64,000 nt of DNA from Deltaproteobacteria bacterium. GTDB taxonomy: Bacteria; Bdellovibrionota; FAC87; UBA2466. The stretch covers positions 62,001-126,000 of the forward strand of contig JACPWY010000072.1 of assembly GCA_016196825.1 (NCBI GenBank), given 5' to 3'. Numbering within the stretch: the first letter of the stretch is position 1; every line of letters begins with the position of its first letter. Of this stretch, positions 42,471-51,489 are shown one piece after another. The notes under the pieces are model-generated. The model was given only the letters and a program-made list of their open reading frames with translations, was not told the DNA's origin and ran no database searches. Position numbers and translations under genes: made by a program.

Positions 42471-43687
42471 TGCGCTACCGATATGTCGGTGTGAATCGCC
42501 AACAAGAGAAGGTTTCGGGGGTTGTCGAGGCCATCGATGAGATTGAAGCGAAGATGCGCATCCGGGCGCTCCAGGTACGCCCCCATAGCCTCACCGTTCT
42601 CGGTGACCGCGTCTCAAAGGCTAGTTTCAACTTCAGTCTATCCAAACCCATCGACCTCAAAGGAATGGTCATCTTCACCCGGCAGTTCTCTTCACTCATC
42701 GACTCTGGTGTCCCGATCGTCCAGTGTCTCGACATTCTCCAACAACAGGAAAAGCGGGTAGCGTTCAAAGCCATCCTTCAGAAGGTGAAGAGTGACATCG
42801 AAGCGGGATCGGGTCTCGCGGAGGCGCTTTCAAAGTATACGAGTGTATTCAATGAATTCTTCATCCGCCTCGTCGAGGCAGGAGAGGTGAGCGGCACTCT
42901 TGATAAGTCACTGAAACGCGCGGGTCTTCAGCTTGAGAAATTAGGGAAGTTGCGATCTAAAGTGGTCAAGGCCCTGATGTACCCGATCATTACGCTCGTT
43001 GTGGCGCTCGCTGTGATGATCTTCCTTTTAGTGAAGGTCATTCCGGAAGTGTCGAAGCTCTATAAAGACTCAAGTGCGCAATTGCCCGAGGTCACCCAAT
43101 TCGTTCTCGCTCTGTCAGCCTGGGTCCAAAGTTATTGGGTCTTTCTCGTCTTGGGACTTGTGGGGAGCGTGTTTGGCACACTCTTCTCCTACCGTGTGGA
43201 GAAGGTGCAAAGGGTAGTGGACCCGCTCCTATTGCGCATCCCCGTCCTGGGAAGCCTGATAAAAAAATCGGCGATCGCCCGTTTCACACGCACGATGGCG
43301 ACACTAGTTCAGAGTGGCGTCCCGCTTCTCACGGGTTTTGGGATCTGTTTGCGGATTATTCAAAATCTGGCGATCCGCGACGTCGTGGCAGCGTCGATGA
43401 GCGGCGTACAGGAGGGCAAGAGCATTGTGCACGGGCTGTCAAAAGGGGGGTTTTTTCCTCCCATGGTGCTTCACATGATTTCGATTGGTGAGATGACCGG
43501 CAAACTCGACGATCTCCTCGCGAAGGTGGCCGACATTTACGACGATGAGGTCGATGATGCCGTGGATGCGATGACGGGACTTCTTCAGCCGATGCTGATC
43601 GTGGGTGTCGGCGGAATCGTAGCGTTTCTCTTACTCTCAATGTACCTGCCCATCTTTCAGCTCGCTGAAAAGGCGACGGGGGGGTAG
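42470..43687 (+). CDS. pilC: Type IV pilus inner-membrane platform protein PilC
   Basis: 405 residues with the two repeated GspF domains: the first half has FTRQFSSLIDSGVPI, the second ARFTRTMATLVQSGVPLL. Three hydrophobic helices occur at about 168-195, 220-240 and 375-395. PilC couples PilB and PilT to the growing pilus. Its ATG overlaps the pilT stop (TGATG). Confidence 0.95.
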   Translation: MRYRYVGVNRQQEKVSGVVEAIDEIEAKMRIRALQVRPHSLTVLGDRVSKASFNFSLSKPIDLKGMVIFTRQFSSLIDSGVPIVQCLDILQQQEKRVAFKAILQKVKSDIEAGSGLAEALSKYTSVFNEFFIRLVEAGEVSGTLDKSLKRAGLQLEKLGKLRSKVVKALMYPIITLVVALAVMIFLLVKVIPEVSKLYKDSSAQLPEVTQFVLALSAWVQSYWVFLVLGLVGSVFGTLFSYRVEKVQRVVDPLLLRIPVLGSLIKKSAIARFTRTMATLVQSGVPLLTGFGICLRIIQNLAIRDVVAASMSGVQEGKSIVHGLSKGGFFPPMVLHMISIGEMTGKLDDLLAKVADIYDDEVDDAVDAMTGLLQPMLIVGVGGIVAFLLLSMYLPIFQLAEKATGG

Positions 43688-43690
43688 GGC

Positions 43691-45391
43691 GTGCGATTCC
43701 TTGAGCGGTTTATTCTGACTCGAAAGAACCCGGGCATTATCGAGGGAACCCAGTGGTTTCTCCTCGTGAGGTTGATTGTTCTTTTTCTCGCTCTGGCCTG
43801 GATCGTCGTGGCTCAGGCCCTGGGCACATGGTCAGCTGTCAATTCCGAAGCGGCCTACGGGATTTTAGCCTTCGCATTTTCTTTTACGATGCTGACCGCT
43901 CTGGCGCTTGAGCGCCTCACGCCGAACTTTCTGTTGCCCGGCGTTCAGATCGCCTTCGACGCCATCGTGACCGGGCTGTGGCTCAGATGGCTGGGCAGTG
44001 AGGGCGGCGCCATTTCGCTTTTCTTCATCATCCAGATCTTGGCGTCAGCCCTGACCTTCCAGAAGCGAGGAGCGTGGTTCTCTTCGCTCTCGGCGAGCCT
44101 TGCGTTCGCGTGCTTCACTGGGCTTTCCGGCGGTTGGGTGTCGCTCTTGGTGTATGGGAGCCTTTTTTGGGTGATAGGCGGTACGGGAGGGTACCTTGCC
44201 GAGGAGCTGAGTCGAACCGCCGCGACACTCGCGCGCAAGGAGCGCACCATCGTGCGGCTCACTGAGTTGCAGGAGCAGATCCTCACCTATCTCCCGACCG
44301 GTCTTCTGACAGTCGACCATGATCTCAAGGTGAATTTTGTCAATCCGGAAGGGGCCCACATTCTGGGGCTTTCGCCCTCACAGCTTGTGGGGGGGCGGCT
44401 CGATGTCATGGCGCCGCAGTTGTTGCCTTTCTTTTCCGTAGTCGAGTCCGAGGTCATCGCAACGGGCGAACTGGGGCGCGATCTTGAGGCGGCCACTACC
44501 GGATCGCGCAGCCACCGATCGATTTTTGTTCATTCGAAGAACGACAGTCGACGGCTTCAGCAACGGGTAGAGGTGGGGAGTCGTGTGTTGCGCGGCGATG
44601 TGTCCGATCTAGGGCCTGCGATCGAGGGCTCTGGGCTTCTCAGAGCCAATGCACGCGGTGGAAGGATTCTTATTTTTCAAGATGTGACTATTGTCGATAG
44701 CCTCGAGGAGCGGTTGCGCCAGAATGAAAAATTGGCTGCGGTCGGTCAACTCGCCGCGGGGATTGCTCATGAGATCCGAAACCCTCTTGCGAGCATGAGT
44801 GCGAGCATTGAGATGCTCAAAGAAAGTTACCCTGCCCCGCGCGATGAGAACCATCGCCTCATGGAGATCACCATTCGCGAAATCGATCGCTTGAACGGGC
44901 TCATCACCGAGTTTCTCGAGTATGTGAAACCGGACAAGGTGACCAAGGTTATTTTCGACGGAAACCATCTCATCGAAGAGGTCGTGGAGGCTGTGAGGCG
45001 ACGAAAGGATCGGCCGCCAGGAAGTGCCTTGGAGGTGTCCATTCAGGGGCGGCTCGAACTTTTGGGCCACCGGGAGAAAATCAAGGGGGTGTTGCTCAAC
45101 CTTCTGATCAATGCTGTTCAGGCCATCGGCCCACACGGGCGAATCGAAATTGGGGGGAAACAGGAGGGGGGCCGCACCGTAGTGTGGGTCGTGGATAATG
45201 GCTGTGGAATGAAGGAGGAGGTGAAGATTCATCTCTTTGAGCCATTCTTCACAACGAAACCGAAGGGGACGGGGTTAGGGCTTGCGATCGCCTACAAGGT
45301 GATCGAGGCCCACGACGGAGCTCTGACCGTGAAGAGCGAAGTTGGGAAGGGGAGTCGCTTCGAGATCTCTCTTCCTGGGAGGGACGCATGA
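43691..45391 (+). CDS. pilS: PilS-like membrane sensor histidine kinase
   Basis: 566 residues from a GTG 3 nt after pilC. About six hydrophobic helices (20-190) come first, then a coiled linker, a PAS domain (about 200-320) and HisKA/HATPase modules. The phosphoacceptor His 360 lies in GIAHEIRNPLASM, and the N, G1 and G2 boxes (NLLINAVQAI, VDNGCGM, GTGLGLAIAYKV) are complete. It normally phosphorylates PilR to switch on pilin. No pilR follows; a porin-like gene overlaps its stop by 4 bp. Confidence 0.9.
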   Translation: MRFLERFILTRKNPGIIEGTQWFLLVRLIVLFLALAWIVVAQALGTWSAVNSEAAYGILAFAFSFTMLTALALERLTPNFLLPGVQIAFDAIVTGLWLRWLGSEGGAISLFFIIQILASALTFQKRGAWFSSLSASLAFACFTGLSGGWVSLLVYGSLFWVIGGTGGYLAEELSRTAATLARKERTIVRLTELQEQILTYLPTGLLTVDHDLKVNFVNPEGAHILGLSPSQLVGGRLDVMAPQLLPFFSVVESEVIATGELGRDLEAATTGSRSHRSIFVHSKNDSRRLQQRVEVGSRVLRGDVSDLGPAIEGSGLLRANARGGRILIFQDVTIVDSLEERLRQNEKLAAVGQLAAGIAHEIRNPLASMSASIEMLKESYPAPRDENHRLMEITIREIDRLNGLITEFLEYVKPDKVTKVIFDGNHLIEEVVEAVRRRKDRPPGSALEVSIQGRLELLGHREKIKGVLLNLLINAVQAIGPHGRIEIGGKQEGGRTVVWVVDNGCGMKEEVKIHLFEPFFTTKPKGTGLGLAIAYKVIEAHDGALTVKSEVGKGSRFEISLPGRDA

Positions 45392-46410
45392 AATCTCTCC
45401 TCTGTGCCGCCCTGTTGGCAACGCTAGCTCTAGCGGAGGACGATATAGGGCAACTGGTGGAGCAACATGAGCCCACCGAAGCTGCGTCTTCGGGCGAAAT
45501 CCATCACACGGCGTTTGAGGCCCTGGCCGATGTGCAATACGCGACAAACGGGCCCGTCCAGCAGGGTTTTTCGATTTCGAGACTGTGGTTTGGAGTGACC
45601 GGGAGAATCGACTCAACCCTCGACTACAGATTCTTTGCGACCGAGACTCGCGATCTCTCCGCCATCCAATTGCCCTTTCTCCTGCCGCGCGAAGTCTCCT
45701 TGGGGATTCACAATCTGGCCGAGTCGGGGGCATCGATTCGTGTGGGGCTCTTTCGCCCTTGGCTGAACCCCTACTGGTCTGAAATGCGGATGGAGTTTCC
45801 CGGTTACTTTGGAATCCACAGCACACTTCTTCAGGGGGAGCAGATGGGAGTGGAGGGAGTGTATCCCATCGACAGCCACATCGAGGTGGGAGTGGGGATG
45901 AACAACGGCAATGGGGTCTTTGCTTTGAACACCAACAACTCTCGCGGGTTCACATTTTTTGTGAGAAGGCCCAGGCGCGGCGAGGACAAACCGATCGGCT
46001 GGGGCGCGAGCATCTACTCGTTCCGTCAATCGGCAGCCGGTGCGTCAAATTACCGAGAGAATTGGGTGGGCAATCTCTTTGCGGAAATTGAGAGTGCGGG
46101 TTACGGGGTTAAGGCGGGCTTCGAGTTTGTGTGGGGGGGCTATTCAGACAATGCCTCGAGCTATTCTCCACAGGGGTGGGCTGGTCACCTGTACTTGCCT
46201 TTCCTCGGCGGAAACCGCCTGATGCTTCGAGCGGAACTCCTCAACAATTCGCCCGATCTGGGTGGCCGCACCTACAAACGATTTGAAATGGGGCCTGTAT
46301 TTCACCCCACCTCGTCGACAACACTTTTTCTCACCGAACAATACACCGAGCCCGGCACGACCTCAGGGGAGGTCTCGACTTTCCTTCTGCTGCGCGCAGA
46401 GGTGTTCTGA
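45388..46410 (+). CDS. Porin-like outer membrane protein
   Basis: 340 residues. A signal peptide (about 1-16) precedes alternating strand segments with aromatic girdles and Gly/Asn-rich turns, and the protein ends in a Val-Phe pair, all typical of 16-18-strand porins related to phosphate-selective OprO/P. No specificity can be read. It takes the position usually held by pilR and is translationally coupled to pilS (ATGA), which makes co-expression with the pilus operon likely. A CGATGCATCG palindrome (46420-46429) follows its stop. Confidence 0.78.
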   Translation: MKSLLCAALLATLALAEDDIGQLVEQHEPTEAASSGEIHHTAFEALADVQYATNGPVQQGFSISRLWFGVTGRIDSTLDYRFFATETRDLSAIQLPFLLPREVSLGIHNLAESGASIRVGLFRPWLNPYWSEMRMEFPGYFGIHSTLLQGEQMGVEGVYPIDSHIEVGVGMNNGNGVFALNTNNSRGFTFFVRRPRRGEDKPIGWGASIYSFRQSAAGASNYRENWVGNLFAEIESAGYGVKAGFEFVWGGYSDNASSYSPQGWAGHLYLPFLGGNRLMLRAELLNNSPDLGGRTYKRFEMGPVFHPTSSTTLFLTEQYTEPGTTSGEVSTFLLLRAEVF

Positions 46411-46477
46411 TCTCTGATGCGATGCATCGTTATGTTTCCCGGTCTGAACGCCGATAGGGAAACGAAGGAGTGCGTCG

Positions 46478-47302
46478 GTGTCGGACAGGAAGACGCGGGA
46501 GACCGATAAGATCAAGTTTTTTGAAGTGGGGACGGAGGGGGAGATCCGCCCCGCATTTCCCGATCCCAAGACTCACCAAACCGAGGAGGTGCGGGTCAAC
46601 AGCACCGCCTCCCTCATTCTCGATCAGCTCGACCAGATCAGGCCCAAAGTCGAAAATCTCACGAGCGGTGACAAGGGGTTCACCACTGAAGAGGCGAGTG
46701 TCCTGAAGAAATACCTGGCGCTGCGCGAGGCCGAGGTTGAGGACCTGCGTGAAAGCCTGAAGCAGTATCAGGAACACTTTCAAAAGGTGACAAGTGACGT
46801 GGCTCTTCTCACCGAAAAGAACCATGAACTGGCGCGAGAATGTGAGTCGCGCCGAAGGGCGGCGGAATTCGCCAAGAGCGATCTGACGAAGGCGCGGGGT
46901 GAGCTTGAAGCCAAGATGGTGGCCATGGCCACTGAGTTTGAGGAGCGCCAGAGGGCGCACATTGGGATCGAACACACGTTGGAGGACCTGGAGAGAAAGA
47001 AGAACGAATGGAAAGGCGCCATCGCGGAGGACCTCCGGCGCATCCGACTCAAGGAAAAGGAAATCGAAACCAAGCATGAGATGCTGAAACGAGATTCCCA
47101 GGTGCTTCTCGACTCAAAGGATCGGCAGCTTTTGGATCTGAAACGCAAATGTGACGCTCTGGAACTTGAGATGGAGACGATGGAGGAGCGCGTGCGAACG
47201 TTGAGCACTCAGCTCACGAACGTAGACGCCCGAAAAAAGCGACTGCTGGAAACCCTTAAACTCGCCATGTCTCTCATCGAAGGGATCGAAAAGTCGGAGT
47301 AA
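46478..47302 (+). CDS. Long coiled-coil protein of unknown function
   Basis: 274 residues from a GTG preceded by AAGGAG. After a short N-terminal part, residues 60-260 are almost entirely charged heptads (Glu, Lys, Arg, Leu, Gln), a long parallel or antiparallel coiled coil. There is no signal peptide or membrane segment, so it is cytoplasmic. Its neighbours are pilus and signalling genes; a scaffold role is a guess. The GGDEF gene follows after 9 nt. Confidence 0.7.
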   Translation: MSDRKTRETDKIKFFEVGTEGEIRPAFPDPKTHQTEEVRVNSTASLILDQLDQIRPKVENLTSGDKGFTTEEASVLKKYLALREAEVEDLRESLKQYQEHFQKVTSDVALLTEKNHELARECESRRRAAEFAKSDLTKARGELEAKMVAMATEFEERQRAHIGIEHTLEDLERKKNEWKGAIAEDLRRIRLKEKEIETKHEMLKRDSQVLLDSKDRQLLDLKRKCDALELEMETMEERVRTLSTQLTNVDARKKRLLETLKLAMSLIEGIEKSE

Positions 47303-47311
47303 GCTTCAGAT

Positions 47312-48652
47312 ATGAAAGTGGCTGCTCAAAACAAGGCGCTGGACGCGCCCAGGGAGAATCGACTCCAGGTCGTGATCTCGGTAGTCGACGACCTTCTCGA
47401 CACTCAATACCACCACCACCTGGCCCAGGATGACCTTGTACTCGTCTGGTGTGCCTCGATCGCGGAGGTGGTCCAATCGGTGGGAACGTTTGCGTACGAC
47501 GTCGCGGTTCTCGATGTCAGCAGTGAGCCCGAACCGCTCGAATCCATTCGCCTCATCAAGAATCGCTCGCCGCGCACAAGCCTGATCGTGCTCAACACGA
47601 CCCCCGATTCAGTGGATGTGATTGAAGCCTTTCGGTTGGGGATCCATGATTACCTCATCAAACCGGTCAATACCGAGACGCTGGGGTGGTCTATTCGTCG
47701 CGCGAACAGGAGTTTGCAGGCAATCCAGCCTGAAATCGGATCCGATTGGGCCGTATTTCAAACCGTGCACGAAATCAAAATTTCCGACAATGCCGAGCGG
47801 ATGCAGGCTCTAGTCCGAGAGCAGGTCGGAAAGCTGGTGATGGGCGAGGGAAGCCTGTGGTTAGGCAGCGAGTCGCTCAACGCTTTGGAGGCCCAAAAGG
47901 AAGAGGCGGTCCGCAGGTTCGCTGAAAAACACCCGAAGCTTCTCGAGGAGGCGTTTGAAAGCGAGCGTGCCAACCACCCAGAGACCTGGTTTGAGGGTGG
48001 CCTGGGGTGGATTCCTCTGAGGGAGATGTGGATGGGCGGGCTTTTCCTCTGGGGGGTGGGCCCCGTGTCAGCCGCGGTGTTGTCGCGGGTGGAATTCCTC
48101 GTCCGAAGCCTAGAAATATCGCTCGAAAGTCACCGCCGGTACTTGGAGGCCAAGAAGCTCACCTTTATCGACGATGTGACCCACCTTCATAATGCGCGTT
48201 ACCTTTCCATCGTGACACACCAACTCGTGGTGAGCCAGAAGCGTTTTGCCGTGCTCTTCATTGATGTGGACAAGTTCAAAGGCGTCAACGACAAGCACGG
48301 ACATTTGGTGGGGAGCGCGCTCCTTGTTCAGATGGCGCGCATCTTAAAGAATGACTTAAGGCCGAGTGACACCGTGTTTCGTTACGGAGGCGATGAGTTC
48401 ATCGCTATTCTACACGACCAGACTCGTGAAGAGGCGGTTGAGGTGGCCGAGCGTCTGAGGCAGGGGGTTGAGAAAAAACGTTTTTTGGCGTGCGGCGTTG
48501 AGGTGCGAATCACTATCAGCGTGGGCGTGGCTCTCTTCCCGGATGATGGCGCTTCGGAGAATGCTATCGTTGATTCGGCCGATAAGGCGATGTACCAAGT
48601 GAAGGTGTCGGGCCGCAATTCCGTCTTTTCCTTCCGTAATGAAAAAAATTAA
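47312..48652 (+). CDS. Response regulator with GGDEF diguanylate cyclase domain
   Basis: 446 residues. An N-terminal receiver domain (about 15-135) has the acidic pair (VVDD), phosphoacceptor Asp (VAVLDVS), Thr and Lys (YLIKPV). A middle domain (about 150-280) is GAF-like. The C-terminal GGDEF domain has an intact active site (YGGDEFIAI, about 357-365) and an I-site RPSD five residues before it, so it should make c-di-GMP and be subject to product inhibition. No EAL domain. It overlaps the phosphoesterase gene by 14 bp. Confidence 0.93.
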   Translation: MKVAAQNKALDAPRENRLQVVISVVDDLLDTQYHHHLAQDDLVLVWCASIAEVVQSVGTFAYDVAVLDVSSEPEPLESIRLIKNRSPRTSLIVLNTTPDSVDVIEAFRLGIHDYLIKPVNTETLGWSIRRANRSLQAIQPEIGSDWAVFQTVHEIKISDNAERMQALVREQVGKLVMGEGSLWLGSESLNALEAQKEEAVRRFAEKHPKLLEEAFESERANHPETWFEGGLGWIPLREMWMGGLFLWGVGPVSAAVLSRVEFLVRSLEISLESHRRYLEAKKLTFIDDVTHLHNARYLSIVTHQLVVSQKRFAVLFIDVDKFKGVNDKHGHLVGSALLVQMARILKNDLRPSDTVFRYGGDEFIAILHDQTREEAVEVAERLRQGVEKKRFLACGVEVRITISVGVALFPDDGASENAIVDSADKAMYQVKVSGRNSVFSFRNEKN

Positions 48653-49712
48653 ACTGATCATGTCCGACTTCCATGTGGGCCGAGGCCCGTGGGGCGCCAA
48701 TGGGAGCTACAACATTCTCGAGGATTTCTTTCAGGATGGGAAATTCAGAGAGCTTCTCAGATACCACTCTCAAGGCGAGTACGCAGACGCCGAGGTGGAG
48801 CTGATCTTCAATGGCGACATTCTCAATCTCATTCAGTGCGACTTTCACGGCCATTACCCCGTGATCATCACCGAGACCGTATCCACCCACAAGTTGGCGA
48901 ATATCATCAAGGGTCACCCCGTTTTCTTCAAGGCGTTGAAGGAGTTTCTCTCTCAAAAAAAGCACTTTCTCACCTACGTCATTGGCAATCACGATCAGGA
49001 GATGCTTTGGCCGAAAGCGCGCGAGCAATTTGAGAAGGCGATCGGGGCGGAAGTGAACTGGCGAAACATTTACTACCAGGTTGACGGCATTCACGTGGAG
49101 CATGGCCATCAGTATGAGGCGGTCAACCGAATCGATCCCAGTCGCCTTTTTCTCACAGAGAATCTGCCGGAGCCCATTCTCAATTTGCCGTGGGGGACCC
49201 TCTTCACGATTCAGTTCCTGCTCAAGGTGAAGGCCAAAAGGCCGGCGCTCGATAAGGTGAGGCCCTTCAAGGCGTTGCTGTGGTGGAGTCTGGTCCACGA
49301 CACGTATCTCACTCTCTCGAGCCTCTTCAAATTGGCCTGCTATTTTCTCTCGACCCGCTTTTCCAAGAACCGCTACCGGCAGAGCAGCCTCAAAATGACG
49401 CTGAAGATTCTCAAAGAGGCGTCGGTCTTCCCTGAGCTGGCCGATTCCGCGCGCCAGATCCTGCGATCATCCGAGCTTCACACCGTCGTTTTTGGTCACA
49501 GCCATGTGTATATGTATATTCCCGTGGCCGAAGGGAAGACCTACATCAACACCGGGACCTGGACCGATATCATCTCAATGGATATCGAAAGCTTCGCCCG
49601 TCAGAACCGGCTGACCTACGTAAGGGTTGAGTATGATGGCGAGACAGTGACCCCGCTTCTGCGTTACTGGATCGGCGTCATTCCCGTGGAAGACGACGCT
49701 ATTGCTTCTTGA
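48639..49712 (+). CDS. Calcineurin-like metallophosphoesterase (LpxH-related family)
   Basis: 357 residues. Metal-binding motifs are complete: SDFHVG (about 8-13), NGD (about 65), GNHDQEM (about 115), GHQYE (about 155) and GHSHVYM (about 285). It resembles the UDP-2,3-diacylglucosamine pyrophosphatase group but is about 110 residues longer than LpxH, so another phosphoester substrate is possible. It overlaps the GGDEF gene by 14 bp; its 3' end overlaps the convergent cytochrome gene by 14 bp. Confidence 0.82.
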   Translation: MKKIKLIMSDFHVGRGPWGANGSYNILEDFFQDGKFRELLRYHSQGEYADAEVELIFNGDILNLIQCDFHGHYPVIITETVSTHKLANIIKGHPVFFKALKEFLSQKKHFLTYVIGNHDQEMLWPKAREQFEKAIGAEVNWRNIYYQVDGIHVEHGHQYEAVNRIDPSRLFLTENLPEPILNLPWGTLFTIQFLLKVKAKRPALDKVRPFKALLWWSLVHDTYLTLSSLFKLACYFLSTRFSKNRYRQSSLKMTLKILKEASVFPELADSARQILRSSELHTVVFGHSHVYMYIPVAEGKTYINTGTWTDIISMDIESFARQNRLTYVRVEYDGETVTPLLRYWIGVIPVEDDAIAS

Positions 49713-50679
49713 AGGCGATGACGGTCCCCTTGCCCTTGCGAAAACGATGGATGGGCTCGAAGGGGCCAAACTTGTGCTCCTCCTCCGAGAAGGGATCATT
49801 GAAGGGGCCGTAGGCATAGTCGAGCGGCTTGTCGATCAAATCCGGATAATCGTGACTGATGTCAACGAGTGGACGCGGGTGAATGCGATCATCGTCGATG
49901 AAGGCCGCGACGTCGTACGCCTCTTCGTCGGTGAGAAGCGGTTTCTTCCAGGATGTCCCAAAGGGCATGTTGTATTTGATAAACGCCGCTGCTTTTCGCA
50001 CCCGGTGCATGCTCGAGCCAATCGAAAAACTCTCCGGGCCCCAGAGAGGGGGATAGAGATAGGCTCTGTGGTCAAGGAGCTTGCCCTCTCCATTGTCACC
50101 GTGGCAGCGGGCGCAATGGGTTGCAAATACGTGGCGCCCTTTTTCGGGACTCGCTGCACGCGCAAGAAGCGGCGGTTCAAGAAGGTCGTCGCCAATGAGC
50201 CGCTCCCCGACCGTCGTCGATTCCCCGAGCCAGCGCATATAAAGCATCAGCGCCTTGATCTCCCGCCCGTCGAGCGGCAGAGGCCGGCCATGGTGGGGCC
50301 GCTCAATACACTGATTGATTCGATCACTGAGAGTGATGAAGTTGGCGTTGCGGTCCCGGTACTGAGGATAGCTGCCGTGAGCCGATCGCAGTGAGCCGCC
50401 AAAGAGCCGGGTGCCAGCGTCGAGATGGCAGTTCTGGCAGTTCGTTCGATTGCCGAGATATTGGCCGACAGACCCTTGCGGGCCTAAGTAAAGCGCGGTG
50501 TTTCGAAAAAGCTCAAAGCCGTAGCGGATCTCATTTGACACCCGATCCTGCGGTAGGTCCTCAACCGATCGCTTTGGGCTGATCGGAAAGAGAGCATCGG
50601 GGAGCCAGGCCAAGAAGGCACGAGCATCACCGCGAGCACACATCGGCACCAACAGAAGAAGAAGCAAAATGACATGCAT
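49699..50679 (-). CDS. Dihaem cytochrome c, thiosulfate dehydrogenase (TsdA)-like
   Basis: 326 residues from ATG 50679. An in-frame ATG three codons earlier lies inside a perfect TATAAT and is rejected. The signal peptide (MHVILLLLLLVPMCARG) sends it to the periplasm. Haem sites are NCQNCH and HCARCH (about 84-88 and 192-196 numbered from the earlier ATG). Between them INQCIERPHHGRPL recalls the TsdA segment with the distal Cys ligand of haem 1. TsdA joins two thiosulfates to tetrathionate. The haem-binding class is firm; the substrate is an inference. Confidence 0.85.
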   Translation of the reverse strand: MHVILLLLLLVPMCARGDARAFLAWLPDALFPISPKRSVEDLPQDRVSNEIRYGFELFRNTALYLGPQGSVGQYLGNRTNCQNCHLDAGTRLFGGSLRSAHGSYPQYRDRNANFITLSDRINQCIERPHHGRPLPLDGREIKALMLYMRWLGESTTVGERLIGDDLLEPPLLARAASPEKGRHVFATHCARCHGDNGEGKLLDHRAYLYPPLWGPESFSIGSSMHRVRKAAAFIKYNMPFGTSWKKPLLTDEEAYDVAAFIDDDRIHPRPLVDISHDYPDLIDKPLDYAYGPFNDPFSEEEHKFGPFEPIHRFRKGKGTVIAFKKQ

Positions 50680-50686
50680 GACATCC

Positions 50687-50736
50687 ATTATAGATCATCG
50701 CGCGCCCTTGCCCCAGGCTGCGAAGGGTGCGATACG
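50687..50736. promoter_or_regulatory. Divergent promoter region of cytochrome c and plsC
   Basis: On the minus strand a perfect TATAAT (complement of 50687-50692) ends 7 nt before ATG 50679 of the cytochrome gene. On the plus strand TTGCCC (50708-50713), a 17-bp spacer and GATACG (50731-50736) end 6 nt before the plsC ATG at 50743. Neither gene has a Shine-Dalgarno sequence. The plsC hexamers are weak. Confidence 0.45.
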
Positions 50737-50742
50737 TTGCCC

Positions 50743-51459
50743 ATGGCGTTAATCCACCGAATTTTGGTCATTTTCGGTCTGGGCTTTTGCGTCGTCTGGT
50801 CCCTGATATGCACCCTGCCGCTCATCATTTTTCGCCCCGTGGCGAATCTCATCGGTCCATTCATCCAACGCGGGTGGGGTCTCGGATGCCTGGCGTTCAT
50901 GGGAGTTCGGGTGACAACACTCCACGAGAACCGTATCCCTCAAGTCGGCGTGGTGATCGCCCCGAATCATGAAAGCATGTTCGACATCCTCGTGATGGCC
51001 TCGCAAAAGAAGAATTTTCGCTGGATCTCTAAGAAGGAGGTGGGGCGCATTCCTTTCATTGGCGCTGCGATGCGATCCCTTGGGGCCTACTTCTTGAAGC
51101 GGGATAGGAGCGGGTCCGACATGAATGTGATGAAACTCGTTGAAAAGGGGCTTCGCCAGGGCCACTCGGTGGTTATTTTCCCGGAGGGGACGCGGTCCGT
51201 GGATGGCAACCTTTTACCACTCAAAAAAGGAGCGTTTCGGACGGCCCAGAACGGGGGTGTGCGGGTATTGCCGGTGGGGCTAGCCGGCACGATGGGGATT
51301 GCCAGCAAGGGAAAATGGCCATCGGTTTGGGGACACAAGGTGGTGGTGAACTATGGCGAACCCTTCACTATTGGGCCGACCGAGGAGCTCCAGGTTGCAA
51401 TCGCCCGCTTTCACGAGACTCTTTTGGCCCTGATTCTCGAGGCGAGACGCCACCTTTAA
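50743..51459 (+). CDS. plsC: 1-acyl-sn-glycerol-3-phosphate acyltransferase
   Basis: 238 residues from ATG 50743; the frame continues upstream to 50674 into the divergent gene. One or two N-terminal membrane helices (about 5-30) precede the acyltransferase motifs NHESMFD (75-81) and FPEGTR (146-151), with GAYFLKRDR between. It adds the second acyl chain in phosphatidic acid synthesis at the inner membrane. It is divergent from the cytochrome gene and followed by secA. Confidence 0.92.
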   Translation: MALIHRILVIFGLGFCVVWSLICTLPLIIFRPVANLIGPFIQRGWGLGCLAFMGVRVTTLHENRIPQVGVVIAPNHESMFDILVMASQKKNFRWISKKEVGRIPFIGAAMRSLGAYFLKRDRSGSDMNVMKLVEKGLRQGHSVVIFPEGTRSVDGNLLPLKKGAFRTAQNGGVRVLPVGLAGTMGIASKGKWPSVWGHKVVVNYGEPFTIGPTEELQVAIARFHETLLALILEARRHL

Positions 51460-51483
51460 CACCCGCCTGAGGGGTGCTATATT
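51455..51483 (+). promoter_or_regulatory. Candidate promoter of secA
   Basis: TTTAAC (51455-51460), a 17-bp spacer and TATATT (51478-51483), ending 6 nt before the ATG at 51490. The -35 overlaps the plsC stop. With no Shine-Dalgarno sequence at secA, the message may be leaderless. Confidence 0.42.
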
Positions 51484-51489
51484 CGTCCG

